Below, in pieces: positions 17,528 through 25,159 of a stretch of DNA of 64,000 nt. The notes below the pieces were generated by a model, which saw nothing but the letters and a program-made list of their open reading frames with translations, was not told the DNA's origin and ran no database searches. The translations under genes and the position numbers were made by a program. This stretch comes from Bdellovibrio bacteriovorus. Lineage in GTDB: Bacteria; Bdellovibrionota; Bdellovibrionia; Bdellovibrionales; Bdellovibrionaceae. Each line of letters opens with the position of its first letter. Positions within the stretch are counted from its first letter, which is position 1. The stretch lies in contig NZ_LUKE01000005.1 of assembly GCF_001592735.1 (NCBI RefSeq), forward strand, positions 1 through 64,000, in the 5' to 3' direction.

Positions 17528-18655
17528 TTAAGCCTTTTTTAAAGAACCAAAGGGGTATAAGTGAATGGAATAAAAATCACTCTTAGATGAACCTAAGCTT
17601 TTTATTTCTTCAAAACTTTGAATATCAAAAAACTTTTGAGTTCCTTTGTCTTCTCCGTCTCGATAGTAAGACACCGAAAGGACTCGTCGACCCTCAACGT
17701 CAATTTCAACCATGGATCGCGGACGTTCTTTAACATCAATGGATTTAATCACTTCAAAACTCGATTTATCGACGACCAGAATTCGATCCGAGATCGTCAA
17801 GGTCAACCAAATACGGTGATTGGCTTCATCCACAAAGGCGTTGAGGGTTTCCCCTTTCAAGGTGAGGCCCCAGTTTGCAGAAACCACTTCCATTATTTCT
17901 TTTCCCGGACGGTAAACTGAAAAAGAGATATTTTCATCCTCAGTTCTTTTTTGGTTATCCGCCCCAGTAAAATAAATTTCGCCATTGGGCTGCTGCCAAA
18001 TATGCCCTGGCGCGTATCCAGGTTTATCCAAAAAAATTTGTCGTTCTAATTTTCCGGTAGCTAACGATATCCAAGAGACATTCGCCTCATTTTTTCGCGT
18101 GCCCGCATTCACGATTAAAAATTGATCCGGGTTTTTTAAGTCCACCTGCAAGTCGTGAGGGCGATAACCGTGCGAATCAATTTGCTGCAACACTTGCATC
18201 GAAATGCTGTCATAAACAAGAATCACACCTTCTCGATTTTTTTTCTGCGCGGTGATATAAATCAATGAACCATCCGCCGAAAAAAAACCATGTCCATAAA
18301 ACCGGGTTCCTTCAGGTGATTGAACGATCCGCGGGTGCATGTGTTCATTCTGCACGTCAATAACAGCTCCCAATAAGCCATCTTTTTCAATGGCCATAAG
18401 CTGCCATGGCCTTGCCTTATTCTGCCACACGGAATGCGCCTTTAAGGGTATGGTCCAGCTCCGCAAAAGCTCTGCTTTTGCGGAAATAAGACCGACTCTT
18501 CCCAGCTTGTCCACGCGACGATCGTAATCTCCGATGATGAACTTCGCATCGATAGGCTCTTGCAGGGATGGCTCCACCCAGCGCCACAGTGCAAAGGTCC
18601 CCACACCCACGGCAGAGATGGTCAAAAATTTTCGGCGTGAAATGGCTATAGACAT
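17528..18655 (-). CDS. Tat-exported beta-propeller protein, DUF1513-like
   Basis: A protein of 375 residues with a twin-arginine signal (SRRKFLTISAVG) and blades typical of seven-bladed propellers (GLLGAVIDVQNEH, GHGFFSADGSLIYIT, YRPHDLQVD, APGHIWQQPNGEIYFTG). This layout matches DUF1513-type proteins, found elsewhere beside iron-uptake lipoproteins; no such gene is seen here. I choose ATG 18655 because AAGGTAGGT precedes it and the Tat motif then lies at the N terminus; an upstream ATG at 18682 is possible. Tat export suggests folding, perhaps with a cofactor, before translocation. It is translationally linked to the pentapeptide gene. Confidence 0.78.
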   Translation of the reverse strand: MSIAISRRKFLTISAVGVGTFALWRWVEPSLQEPIDAKFIIGDYDRRVDKLGRVGLISAKAELLRSWTIPLKAHSVWQNKARPWQLMAIEKDGLLGAVIDVQNEHMHPRIVQSPEGTRFYGHGFFSADGSLIYITAQKKNREGVILVYDSISMQVLQQIDSHGYRPHDLQVDLKNPDQFLIVNAGTRKNEANVSWISLATGKLERQIFLDKPGYAPGHIWQQPNGEIYFTGADNQKRTEDENISFSVYRPGKEIMEVVSANWGLTLKGETLNAFVDEANHRIWLTLTISDRILVVDKSSFEVIKSIDVKERPRSMVEIDVEGRRVLSVSYYRDGEDKGTQKFFDIQSFEEIKSLGSSKSDFYSIHLYPFGSLKKA

Positions 18656-18714
18656 ATGACCTACCTTAACATACTTGAGCACTGAGTGACCCGTTCACCT
18701 AGACCTTAAACTGA

Positions 18715-19797
18715 TTAAAATGCGTAAACTTTTAAAGCGCAGCTTGCCAGCATTAAGACCAATGTAAGACAAAGAACTAAGCGCCAACCATAACGAGGCT
18801 CTTTGGCTCGCACCCACGCACCAAAACCAGGTAAAGATTCGACCGCTTTTACGACGGGCGTTTTAAACTCTCCCCACAGGGTTTTCTTTTCGTGTTTTGC
18901 TTCAGCGGACTCACCAAATTGCAGGGCTTCTTTTTTTTCTGGAACGTACAGTGTTCCAAACATTAAATCCCAAATGGCAAACATGCTTCCCAGATTTTTC
19001 CCTTGATGCTGAGGAGCATAGCTATGATGGATTTGGTGCATCGCGGGGCTCACCAGAACTCGACTTAAAACCGGCCCATAGGAAATCCAATAGTGACTGT
19101 GGCGGATGTGCCCAAAGATAAAATGGGCGCCAAAAGCGACCGCTAAATAACCAAAGTCATATCCCGGAGTCGAACCTTGAATGGAAAAAAAGGCGTTAAA
19201 TACACCCATCATGAACGCGCCCATCGTGAATGAAAAAGCATTGTTAATCAAATTATCAAAGGGATGGGTGCGATATTTTAATAGTGGTGTTAAGTACGTC
19301 GAGCGATGATGAACAGAGTGCAAATGCCAAAAAAAGTTCACCTGATGTTGGATTCGATGACTCCAATAATAAGCCAGATCATAAAATAACAAGACCCATA
19401 ACGCTTTGAACGCATATGCCGGAACCCCATGGAGCACAATAGCATGAGCTTCCGTAAGATATCGCGTTAGACCCAACCCGTGCCAACGAGCAACGCTTGA
19501 AATCCAAATAAAAATGGGCGTTAAAAAAACAATCTTCAAAGGTTGGTATAAGATTTTAAGGATAAAGAACTGAACATCTAAATGAGCTTCACTGCGCGCG
19601 CGTCGCGAGCGTAAATGAGCTTTTAAACGTCGCCATGAGCGTTTTTTACTTTTTGAAAAAAGCAGGGTCAGAAGAACAACCGCCAGCAGATTCCAGGCAA
19701 ACCACTGCCAATGAAGCAGATCCTCCAAATTGGAAAATCCCCCCGGGAAATCAGAGAAATTTTGGATGTATTCATCGACCCAGTTTTTTATCATCAT
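18715..19797 (-). CDS. Fatty acid hydroxylase / sterol desaturase superfamily membrane protein (copy 2)
   Basis: A 360-residue paralogue of the protein at 11581-12708. It shares LLFSKSKKRSWRRLKAHL near the N terminus and all the metal-ligand histidine clusters: HRIQH, HLHSVHH, HIRHSHYW and MHQIHHS. The N-terminal start is uncertain: ATG codons at 19797 and 19794 and an in-frame TTG at 19806 are all close. I use 19797. It sits between the HTTM pair and the Tat propeller on the same strand. Two diverged copies within 8 kb, in operons facing each other, suggest related but distinct substrates. Confidence 0.88.
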   Translation of the reverse strand: MMIKNWVDEYIQNFSDFPGGFSNLEDLLHWQWFAWNLLAVVLLTLLFSKSKKRSWRRLKAHLRSRRARSEAHLDVQFFILKILYQPLKIVFLTPIFIWISSVARWHGLGLTRYLTEAHAIVLHGVPAYAFKALWVLLFYDLAYYWSHRIQHQVNFFWHLHSVHHRSTYLTPLLKYRTHPFDNLINNAFSFTMGAFMMGVFNAFFSIQGSTPGYDFGYLAVAFGAHFIFGHIRHSHYWISYGPVLSRVLVSPAMHQIHHSYAPQHQGKNLGSMFAIWDLMFGTLYVPEKKEALQFGESAEAKHEKKTLWGEFKTPVVKAVESLPGFGAWVRAKEPRYGWRLVLCLTLVLMLASCALKVYAF

Positions 19798-19896
19798 CGC
19801 GCCCAATACTTTATTGTACTGCGATGCCGAGTGCGAGTAAACAGCCGTCCCGAACAGTCCTGTTTCAAAATGAGATCAGGAAATTTTGCCGAGCGA

Positions 19897-20805
19897 TCAC
19901 TGTCCCGAATTAACACATGAGCTAGACTTCGTCTTCCGCCCTTCGATAAAACTTAAAAGTCCCGCGACCATCACCCACTGAAATATATTGATCACCATCG
20001 TCGCTTCAAGAGCCAAATGAAAGCAGATGGCCAAAGCTAATAACCAATACCTTAAGCGAGGAATCCAGATTAAAACCGCCAGCACTCCTTCAATGATCAA
20101 AGTTCCATAGGTTGCCAGATTGATTAGAATTCCAGAACTTACTAAAAATTCAAATTGAGTCCTAAAATAAGGCGGCAATCGGGTGGCATAGTAAACGGCC
20201 GTCCCCGCTCGCCAGTTTGGCCCGTCCAATTTATATATGAACGTGGAAAAATAAAGAATGCTCATCTGAAACTGCATGGCTCTCACGGCCCAGGCATTTT
20301 TAATAAGCTGCTCTTGCCAAAGATTTTTGAATGACCGCGTCTTAAGATACGCGCCCACTGATGCCACCCTATCTGCCGGAACGAAGATCATAAAAAACAT
20401 CAGATTCGCCGCAAGATTATGGCCGGAATCAAAAACTAAATAATTCCGCAATGTAAAATAATTTAGAATAATCCAAACAGTAAACGCAGACACGCGGTAA
20501 AGCGAACCCAACGTGAACAACAAAATACCACAAATGAATAAGGCATAAACGAAGTCCAATCCTATAGGTGACAGCGCAAAAACATCACCCGAAATACCAA
20601 AAAATTTAAGCAGCGTCGGAAAAGATCTTTCACTGCCCGCTGGCCCGAAAACGCCCCCTTCACCAAACATGGCATGACGTTCGGGCAAGTAAGAAAGCGC
20701 ATCGTAAAGAAGGGCCAGACCTAAAATAATGCGGGTTCCGGCCATAGCTCGGGCTGAGGCCGTCATAAACCAAAAACCTGTAAGAGATCTTAGCTTAAGG
20801 CTCAT
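19897..20805 (-). CDS. HTTM domain membrane protein
   Basis: A 302-residue protein with about seven membrane helices. Family features include the N-terminal ARAMAGTRIILGLALLYDAL, LRNYLVFDSGHNLAANLMFFMIF near residue 120-142 and QMSILYFSTFIYKLDGPNWRAGTAVYY near 183-209, all typical of HTTM proteins related to vitamin-K-dependent gamma-carboxylase. Catalysis by the bacterial members is not established. Its start overlaps by 11 bases the stop of the upstream gene, whose product has the MFAPxP motif seen next to HTTM proteins. The pair probably works as one membrane complex. Confidence 0.87.
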   Translation of the reverse strand: MSLKLRSLTGFWFMTASARAMAGTRIILGLALLYDALSYLPERHAMFGEGGVFGPAGSERSFPTLLKFFGISGDVFALSPIGLDFVYALFICGILLFTLGSLYRVSAFTVWIILNYFTLRNYLVFDSGHNLAANLMFFMIFVPADRVASVGAYLKTRSFKNLWQEQLIKNAWAVRAMQFQMSILYFSTFIYKLDGPNWRAGTAVYYATRLPPYFRTQFEFLVSSGILINLATYGTLIIEGVLAVLIWIPRLRYWLLALAICFHLALEATMVINIFQWVMVAGLLSFIEGRKTKSSSCVNSGQ

Positions 20806-21361
20806 AGGTTTTACTAAATCCTATGACTTCTGTGGGTGGCAACCGCCTCATGTCCTGTAACGTTAAGATGCCTTCATTAATATTAGGAATTCGACCTTCC
20901 TGCCACACGAGTTCGGCCCGCAATATTTTTTCACCTGAAATACTTTTTCTCTTCGTTACTAAAGCATCCAAAAAATTCTCGCAATTGGTACGGCAATCTG
21001 TTTCGCCCCAAAGACGAATATAAAATAGAGCCCACAACGTTTGATCGACGCCTTTAAAAAAGCCGTGCTCACGGAGGCTGTAAAAATCAAATATTTTTTG
21101 CTCTGAAAACTGATGGCTTGAAACATTGCTATAAAAACGCGCCGTCAAAACCACGGGATATTCACGACGGGGGCCCGGGGCAAACATACTCCACTGCGTT
21201 TTCCACCCCAGGGTTTGAAATCCTCGACGAACGGAGTGGACCGGTTGAACCTCGCGCAGTCCGGGTATCGTGGCCAAAAAATAAAACAGCGTGATCAACG
21301 TCATTAAAATCGCAGCAAGCATTTTTAATTTCGTCTCACGCTGTTTCACATCGGTCTTCAT
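20795..21361 (-). CDS. HTTM-associated membrane-anchored protein with WSMFAPGP motif
   Basis: A 188-residue protein with one N-terminal membrane helix (about residues 13-32) and a soluble domain carrying the sequence TQWSMFAPGPRREYPV near residue 55-70. A W-x-MFAPxP motif followed by an aromatic and basic stretch is typical of small proteins encoded beside HTTM membrane proteins. Two Cys lie close together (ETDCRTNCENF). It overlaps the HTTM gene by 11 bases. The domain probably sits outside the inner membrane and binds the HTTM protein; function is unknown. Confidence 0.75.
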   Translation of the reverse strand: MKTDVKQRETKLKMLAAILMTLITLFYFLATIPGLREVQPVHSVRRGFQTLGWKTQWSMFAPGPRREYPVVLTARFYSNVSSHQFSEQKIFDFYSLREHGFFKGVDQTLWALFYIRLWGETDCRTNCENFLDALVTKRKSISGEKILRAELVWQEGRIPNINEGILTLQDMRRLPPTEVIGFSKTYEP

Positions 21362-21411
21362 GGCACTATATTACCTGCGACCGAAATCGAATTCACGATA
21401 TCTTTTAAAAA

Positions 21412-21840
21412 CTAATCTTTTTTGGCCTTTTTCAGTTCTCCGGATTTCGCGTCGATCACGTATTCCATTTCTTTACCGTTTTCAAAACCTTGGAATTCGT
21501 AAGCCCAACCCGTTAATGTCCCTTTTTCTAGAGACCACTTGCCTACAGGGTTTTTGCCGGCTTTTTTCGCTGCCGCCACCGCATCTTTTAAGGTCAGCAT
21601 TTTATCCGGTGGATTAAAGACGTCTTTATCGACGTTTGTTCCTGAAGCTTCATTGAAGGCCCCGTCCATACCGAACTCGATATCAATAAGGCTGCCATGA
21701 TCAGTTTGCATTTTTACTTCTTTTGAAGTTTCGTGGACAACTTTGCTGTTGGGAACAAATTTAGAAGCCATATCCGCCGACTTGGCTGCAAGTGCGAGTG
21801 ATGATGCAAAAAGCAGAGAACCGATAATTACTTTCTTCAT
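21412..21840 (-). CDS. Secreted PepSY-like protein
   Basis: A 142-residue protein with a signal peptide (LLFASSLALAA, cleavage near residue 19). The C-terminal half reads like a PepSY-type repeat: LTLKDAVAAAKKAG near residue 80, then WAYEFQGFENGKEMEYVIDAKSGELKKAKKD. The pattern of a helix followed by strands ending in a D-A-x-S-G-E turn is the PepSY signature. PepSY domains are often inhibitors or binding modules for secreted enzymes. GGAGG lies 5 bases before the ATG. It lies 50 bases before the HTTM-associated gene on the same strand, so linkage is possible. Confidence 0.7.
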   Translation of the reverse strand: MKKVIIGSLLFASSLALAAKSADMASKFVPNSKVVHETSKEVKMQTDHGSLIDIEFGMDGAFNEASGTNVDKDVFNPPDKMLTLKDAVAAAKKAGKNPVGKWSLEKGTLTGWAYEFQGFENGKEMEYVIDAKSGELKKAKKD

Positions 21841-21928
21841 AAAACCTCCGTTGATTTACGATGCTAAGTACAGAGATTTAATGAAGTCAAAGTACTGTAA
21901 CTAAATTTGCCCAGACACAAAGTTTTGC

Positions 21929-22744
21929 TCACTTTACTAATTTTTTTGTATGTTCAATTAAGTCCGGCGAATAACTAGTGCCATGCCCCGGAATCACCCA
22001 CTTGGCGTCAAAGCGCGACATCTTATCAAGTGCCTTTGGCCATTCTTTTAAGTCGGCCTCTTTGATATATCCAAGCTTTGGCAAGCCCACGATAAAACAA
22101 CCGCCGTAAAGAATTTTATAATCCGGAAGATAAACAACCACGTTGTCTTTGGTGTGGCCATGGCCTGGGTAAAAGATTTCAGCCTTTTTTTCGCCAAAGC
22201 TTAAGGTCTTGCCTTCTTTCAAAGGAAAAGAATGATTGGCTTCGCGGATTTTCATTTTTGCAAACTCTGCTTTAATTGCGGGATCTGACACGCGCGACGC
22301 CAATGATTTTAACTCCGTCGGTTTGCTTTTTTTGACATATTTTATGGTCAGGTCTGAACTATAAACGTCGGCCCCTTCAGCTAAAAACACATCGTTTCCC
22401 GCAACGCGATCCATATGTGAATGCGTATTGATGGCCGTGATTTTTCTGTCACCAAATGTATCTTTGGCCCATTTTAAAAGATCGCGTGTTGAAGCGGATG
22501 TCCACGGCGCATCGATGATTAACAAATCTTTAGGGGAAATATCCACGACCATCGAGTTTGCTTGCGCAATCGGGAATTCGTGACTGACAACGAAAACCCC
22601 TTTTTCGATTTCAAGCACAGACAAATTAGGCGCAATCGTCACCGGTGCCGCTGGCGACGGAAGGGTCGTGTGTGCTGGCGCGGGCGCTTTAGAATTGCAC
22701 GCTGCAAGAAAAAATAGAATTGGTAGAACTAAAAATCTTTTCAT
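21929..22744 (-). CDS. Subclass B1 metallo-beta-lactamase, lipoprotein
   Basis: A zinc-dependent beta-lactamase of 271 residues, anchored by a lipoprotein signal (FFLAAC, Cys16). The whole subclass-B1 ligand set is visible: His108, His110 and Asp112 in NTHSHMD, His197 in the GHTKDN motif, Cys216 in GGCF, and His254 in IPGHG. A Lys in the LPKLG stretch matches the substrate-binding Lys of B1 enzymes. It should therefore hydrolyse beta-lactams at the periplasmic face of a membrane. It lies about 90 bases downstream of no mobile element or integron feature; it looks resident. A 34-codon frame lies just upstream on the same strand. Confidence 0.9.
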   Translation of the reverse strand: MKRFLVLPILFFLAACNSKAPAPAHTTLPSPAAPVTIAPNLSVLEIEKGVFVVSHEFPIAQANSMVVDISPKDLLIIDAPWTSASTRDLLKWAKDTFGDRKITAINTHSHMDRVAGNDVFLAEGADVYSSDLTIKYVKKSKPTELKSLASRVSDPAIKAEFAKMKIREANHSFPLKEGKTLSFGEKKAEIFYPGHGHTKDNVVVYLPDYKILYGGCFIVGLPKLGYIKEADLKEWPKALDKMSRFDAKWVIPGHGTSYSPDLIEHTKKLVK

Positions 22745-22775
22745 GCCCCCAGCCTAAGCTAGGGACGTGATTTTT

Positions 22776-22880
22776 TCAATCGCCGACTATCAGATCGTAA
22801 AGACAGGCCCATAAGATCAGACCGCGGCACGCCATGGCTGGGCTTAATAAAAAAATGAACCCTATAATCATCGATTTCAT
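22776..22880 (-). CDS. Possible 34-residue membrane peptide
   Basis: An ATG frame of 34 codons encodes a hydrophobic peptide (MIIGFIFLLSPAMACRG, then LILWACLYDLIVGD). It could form one membrane helix. It is 31 bases upstream of the metallo-beta-lactamase gene on the same strand. The Shine-Dalgarno is poor, and the frame can be extended upstream without benefit. It may be an unannotated small protein or chance; I rate it low. Confidence 0.25.
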   Translation of the reverse strand: MKSMIIGFIFLLSPAMACRGLILWACLYDLIVGD

Positions 22881-22987
22881 AGATTTAGTATGAAACTTTT
22901 GAAACGGCCTTGTAACTACGCACAGAGTTAGTGTCTTGGGAGTCTGAATTGCTCGATCTTTAAGAATAACGGTGCTAGATTCCGCCC

Positions 22988-23935
22988 ATGGCAAAACGTT
23001 TTCAAAAGATCAATATCGAAATCAGCAATATCTGCAACCTTCAATGCAGCTTTTGCCCCGAGGTCGTGCGTTCTAAGAAAATTATGCCTTTGGATCTGTT
23101 TGAACGAATCATCCAACAAGTAGCCCCATTAACCGAACAAGTTTGCTTTCATTTGATGGGTGATCCCTTGGTTCACCCCGAGCTTGCTGACTTTGTGCGA
23201 ACTTGCGAAAAGCACGACGTTAAAATTTTCTTTGTGACGAACGCCGTTCTTTTACGCGAAAAACAGGCCGAGCTTTTACTAAGTCCCGCCTTTCGCCAGG
23301 TGAACTTTTCTTTGCACAGCTTTCATGACAATTATCCCGATCGCGATCCCACCGCGTATCTGGAAAAAGTTTTTGCCTACACCGAAAAAGCGATGCTTCA
23401 GCGTCCAGATCTTTACATCAATTACCGCTTGTGGAATCTACAAGAAGTCCGCGGAGCTTCAAGCCGCAATCAAGACATGCTTCGCCGAATCAGCGAGCGC
23501 TTTGAGTTTGATATAGATACCATGATCGACGTGCGCCTGAAAAAAAGTGTGCATTTAAAAAACCGTCTGTATCTTCACTTTGACACGGAATTTATTTGGC
23601 CGTCGGTGGACTTGCCGATCCTAGGAACCAAAGGCAGCTGTTACGGCCTGACTTCCCATTTCGGAATTTTAGTGGACGGAACTGTCGTCCCTTGTTGTCT
23701 AGATAAAGAAGGTGCGATCCCGCTGGGAAATATTCAAGATCAAGATATCGTCGATATTTTAGCAAGCCCGCGTTCGCAAGCCTTGCTAGAAGGCTTCCGC
23801 AAAAAAAAGCTGGTCGAAAACCTTTGCCAGCGCTGCCAGTATATCGAACGGTTTACAAAAGCTGTGCCGAGCTCAGTCTCTATTTCGCCCACGGGTAATC
23901 CAAAAAATGTTTTACTACGGAATGATCAAATGTAG
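22988..23935 (+). CDS. Radical SAM/SPASM protein
   Basis: A 315-residue radical S-adenosylmethionine enzyme. The cluster motif is NICNLQCSFCPE, with Cys16, Cys20 and Cys23 (CxxxCxxC). MGDPLVHPEL is the GGEPLL-like SAM-binding motif. The C-terminal part has a SPASM-type Cys pattern (CYGL, PCCLDKEG, NLCQRCQY) that can bind an auxiliary 4Fe-4S cluster. Such proteins often modify peptides or cofactor precursors; no candidate peptide gene was found beside it. Its last 56 bases overlap the convergent AT-rich gene. Confidence 0.9.
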   Translation: MAKRFQKINIEISNICNLQCSFCPEVVRSKKIMPLDLFERIIQQVAPLTEQVCFHLMGDPLVHPELADFVRTCEKHDVKIFFVTNAVLLREKQAELLLSPAFRQVNFSLHSFHDNYPDRDPTAYLEKVFAYTEKAMLQRPDLYINYRLWNLQEVRGASSRNQDMLRRISERFEFDIDTMIDVRLKKSVHLKNRLYLHFDTEFIWPSVDLPILGTKGSCYGLTSHFGILVDGTVVPCCLDKEGAIPLGNIQDQDIVDILASPRSQALLEGFRKKKLVENLCQRCQYIERFTKAVPSSVSISPTGNPKNVLLRNDQM

Positions 23936-24563
23936 TTGGATCAATAGCATCACGATACAGGCTTTCTAAATCCATTTTACTTATATGTTCGCGCAATTTT
24001 AAATGTTCAGAATCTAGAGTTGTATTTATCCAATCAATTGCAATATTTGTTGTATATACAAAGTTGTTAACTAATGCCGGCTCTAACCCGATTGTCATCG
24101 TCATGCCGCGATATATATCTAAAACAGCTTTTGAAGATGAATTAGGTTCTAGAGCTATATTGAGAAGAATGGCTCTGTATGGACTCTTATCCGCATGAGC
24201 ATAAAGCTTATCTCGAAAAACCTGTATCTCGTTGTGAACATCCTTTACCGCCGGCTCTTTAAAAATATCATCAGGATTTAACTTCCTAATACTTCGACTA
24301 TTTCCGGGTTTAAAAGGACGGCAGTACGCAAGGATCCCCTGACTCACTAGAGATCCATAAATCGTGGGCGACTCCAAATAATTCTGACTTTCGATAAATA
24401 GTTCTTTAGCTGAATCGAAGTCTTGAGCCATTCCGGCGTAAGCAAAAAAGTCTCTAGCGAATAAAGTATCTTCCGTTAGAGGAACAAATGGACATTCAGT
24501 TCCATCTTTTTTAGCCAGGAAAACGTGCACGACACCTGTGGTACTCTCTATGATATTTTTCAT
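23880..24563 (-). CDS. Hypothetical protein, HEPN-like motif, AT-rich orphan
   Basis: A 227-residue soluble protein of no family I can name. Helical segments around YGSLVSQGILAYCRPF (residues 69-84) and FRDKLYAHADKSP (116-128) resemble HEPN-type proteins; Arg117-x5-His123 fits the R-X4-6-H ribonuclease motif of that superfamily. HEPN proteins are common in toxin-antitoxin and phage-defence loci. Base composition is clearly richer in A and T than the neighbours, and the gene sits directly 3' of two tRNA genes and overlaps the end of the radical SAM gene. That suggests later acquisition. No antitoxin partner is adjacent. The functional reading is inference. Confidence 0.7.
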   Translation of the reverse strand: MKNIIESTTGVVHVFLAKKDGTECPFVPLTEDTLFARDFFAYAGMAQDFDSAKELFIESQNYLESPTIYGSLVSQGILAYCRPFKPGNSRSIRKLNPDDIFKEPAVKDVHNEIQVFRDKLYAHADKSPYRAILLNIALEPNSSSKAVLDIYRGMTMTIGLEPALVNNFVYTTNIAIDWINTTLDSEHLKLREHISKMDLESLYRDAIDPTTFDHSVVKHFLDYPWAK

Positions 24564-24620
24564 CGCCTTATTTTATAACCGCAATTTGGGACAATATCGC
24601 GCTAAATTAGGGCAAAAACA

Positions 24621-24652
24621 AAAAACCCCGCATCTTTCGATACAGGGTTTTT
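24621..24652 (-). terminator. Intrinsic terminator of the tRNA-Lys/tRNA-Glu transcript
   Basis: On the minus strand a 14-bp stem (24639-24652 with 24621-24634, three of the pairs G-T or similar) closes on a GAAA tetraloop and ends in a run of six T. It lies 15 bases beyond the CCA end of tRNA-Glu. Confidence 0.85.
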
Positions 24653-24666
24653 ATTTTTCACAAAAT

Positions 24667-24742
24667 TGGCGTTCCCAAGGGGATTTGAACCCCTGTATCC
24701 TCCGTGAAAGGGAGGTGTCCTAGGCCCCTAGACGATGGGAAC
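24667..24742 (-). tRNA. tRNA-Glu (anticodon UUC)
   Basis: Cloverleaf of 76 bases with CCA encoded. The acceptor stem GTTCCCA/TGGGAAC is perfect. The anticodon loop CTTTCAC presents TTC, and the T arm contains GGTTCAAATCC. It forms a tandem with tRNA-Lys, 21 bases apart, followed by a strong terminator. Confidence 0.96.
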
Positions 24743-24763
24743 GTTTAGGTCCGAAACAGAAAA

Positions 24764-24839
24764 TGGTGGCTCGCGATGGATTCGAACCATCGACCCCTTC
24801 ATTAAAAGTGAAGTGCTCTACCAGCTGAGCTAGCGAACC
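24764..24839 (-). tRNA. tRNA-Lys (anticodon UUU)
   Basis: Cloverleaf of 76 bases with CCA encoded. The acceptor stem GGTTCGC/GCGAGCC has one G-T pair. The D arm is AGCTCAGCTGGTAGAGC, the anticodon loop presents TTT, and the T arm has GGTTCGAATCC. It is the first gene of the tandem. Confidence 0.96.
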
Positions 24840-24861
24840 ACTGTCCGTTTAGGAAGTGCTA

Positions 24862-24889
24862 ATTTGTAGTAACCGGACCTTATTGTCAA
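24862..24889 (-). promoter_or_regulatory. Probable promoter of the tRNA operon
   Basis: On the minus strand a perfect TTGACA (24884-24889) is followed 15 bases later by TACAAA(T), ending about 23 bases before tRNA-Lys. The -10 match and the spacing are only fair. Confidence 0.45.
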
Positions 24890-25071
24890 TACGATTTCTT
24901 ACGGATTTTTTAGAATTTATTGATTTTTTTTGCCGAAAATCCCCCCTTGCTTAGCCCTTAAGCAAATACGCGCGCTCCAAGCTTTGAACCTGAGGGTTCT
25001 TTGGGCTTCTTTCCCGCGCCTGCCTTGAATATCAGCAATTCCCCCCTGCTTTCCAGTAGTTATACGGCCCC

Positions 25072-25139
25072 TTGACGTGCCGCTTAAAGATGGTTTATAT
25101 TTAACTTACTAGTTAATTAACTGATAAGTTAAATATAAA
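25072..25139 (+). promoter_or_regulatory. Promoter with 46-bp palindromic operator for the ArsR-type regulator
   Basis: TTGACG (25072-25077) and TATATT (25096-25101), 18 bases apart, form a sigma-70-like promoter. Over the -10 lies a palindrome from 25094 to 25139. A 15-base arm (25094-25108) is exactly mirrored at 25125-25139, and the same centre carries the perfect 12-base palindrome AGTTAATTAACT (25111-25122). Only two base pairs of the 46-bp element do not match. It ends 20 bases before the regulator ATG, so autorepression is likely. The rest of 24890-25071 shows nothing gene-like. Confidence 0.8.
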
Positions 25140-25159
25140 ATGGATTTTGGAGGTGCCCG

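Noticed and set aside
23860-24680. Integration of a genetic element at tRNA-Glu
   Set aside because: No copy of the tRNA 3' end was found at the far side of the AT-rich gene, and there is no integrase in the window.
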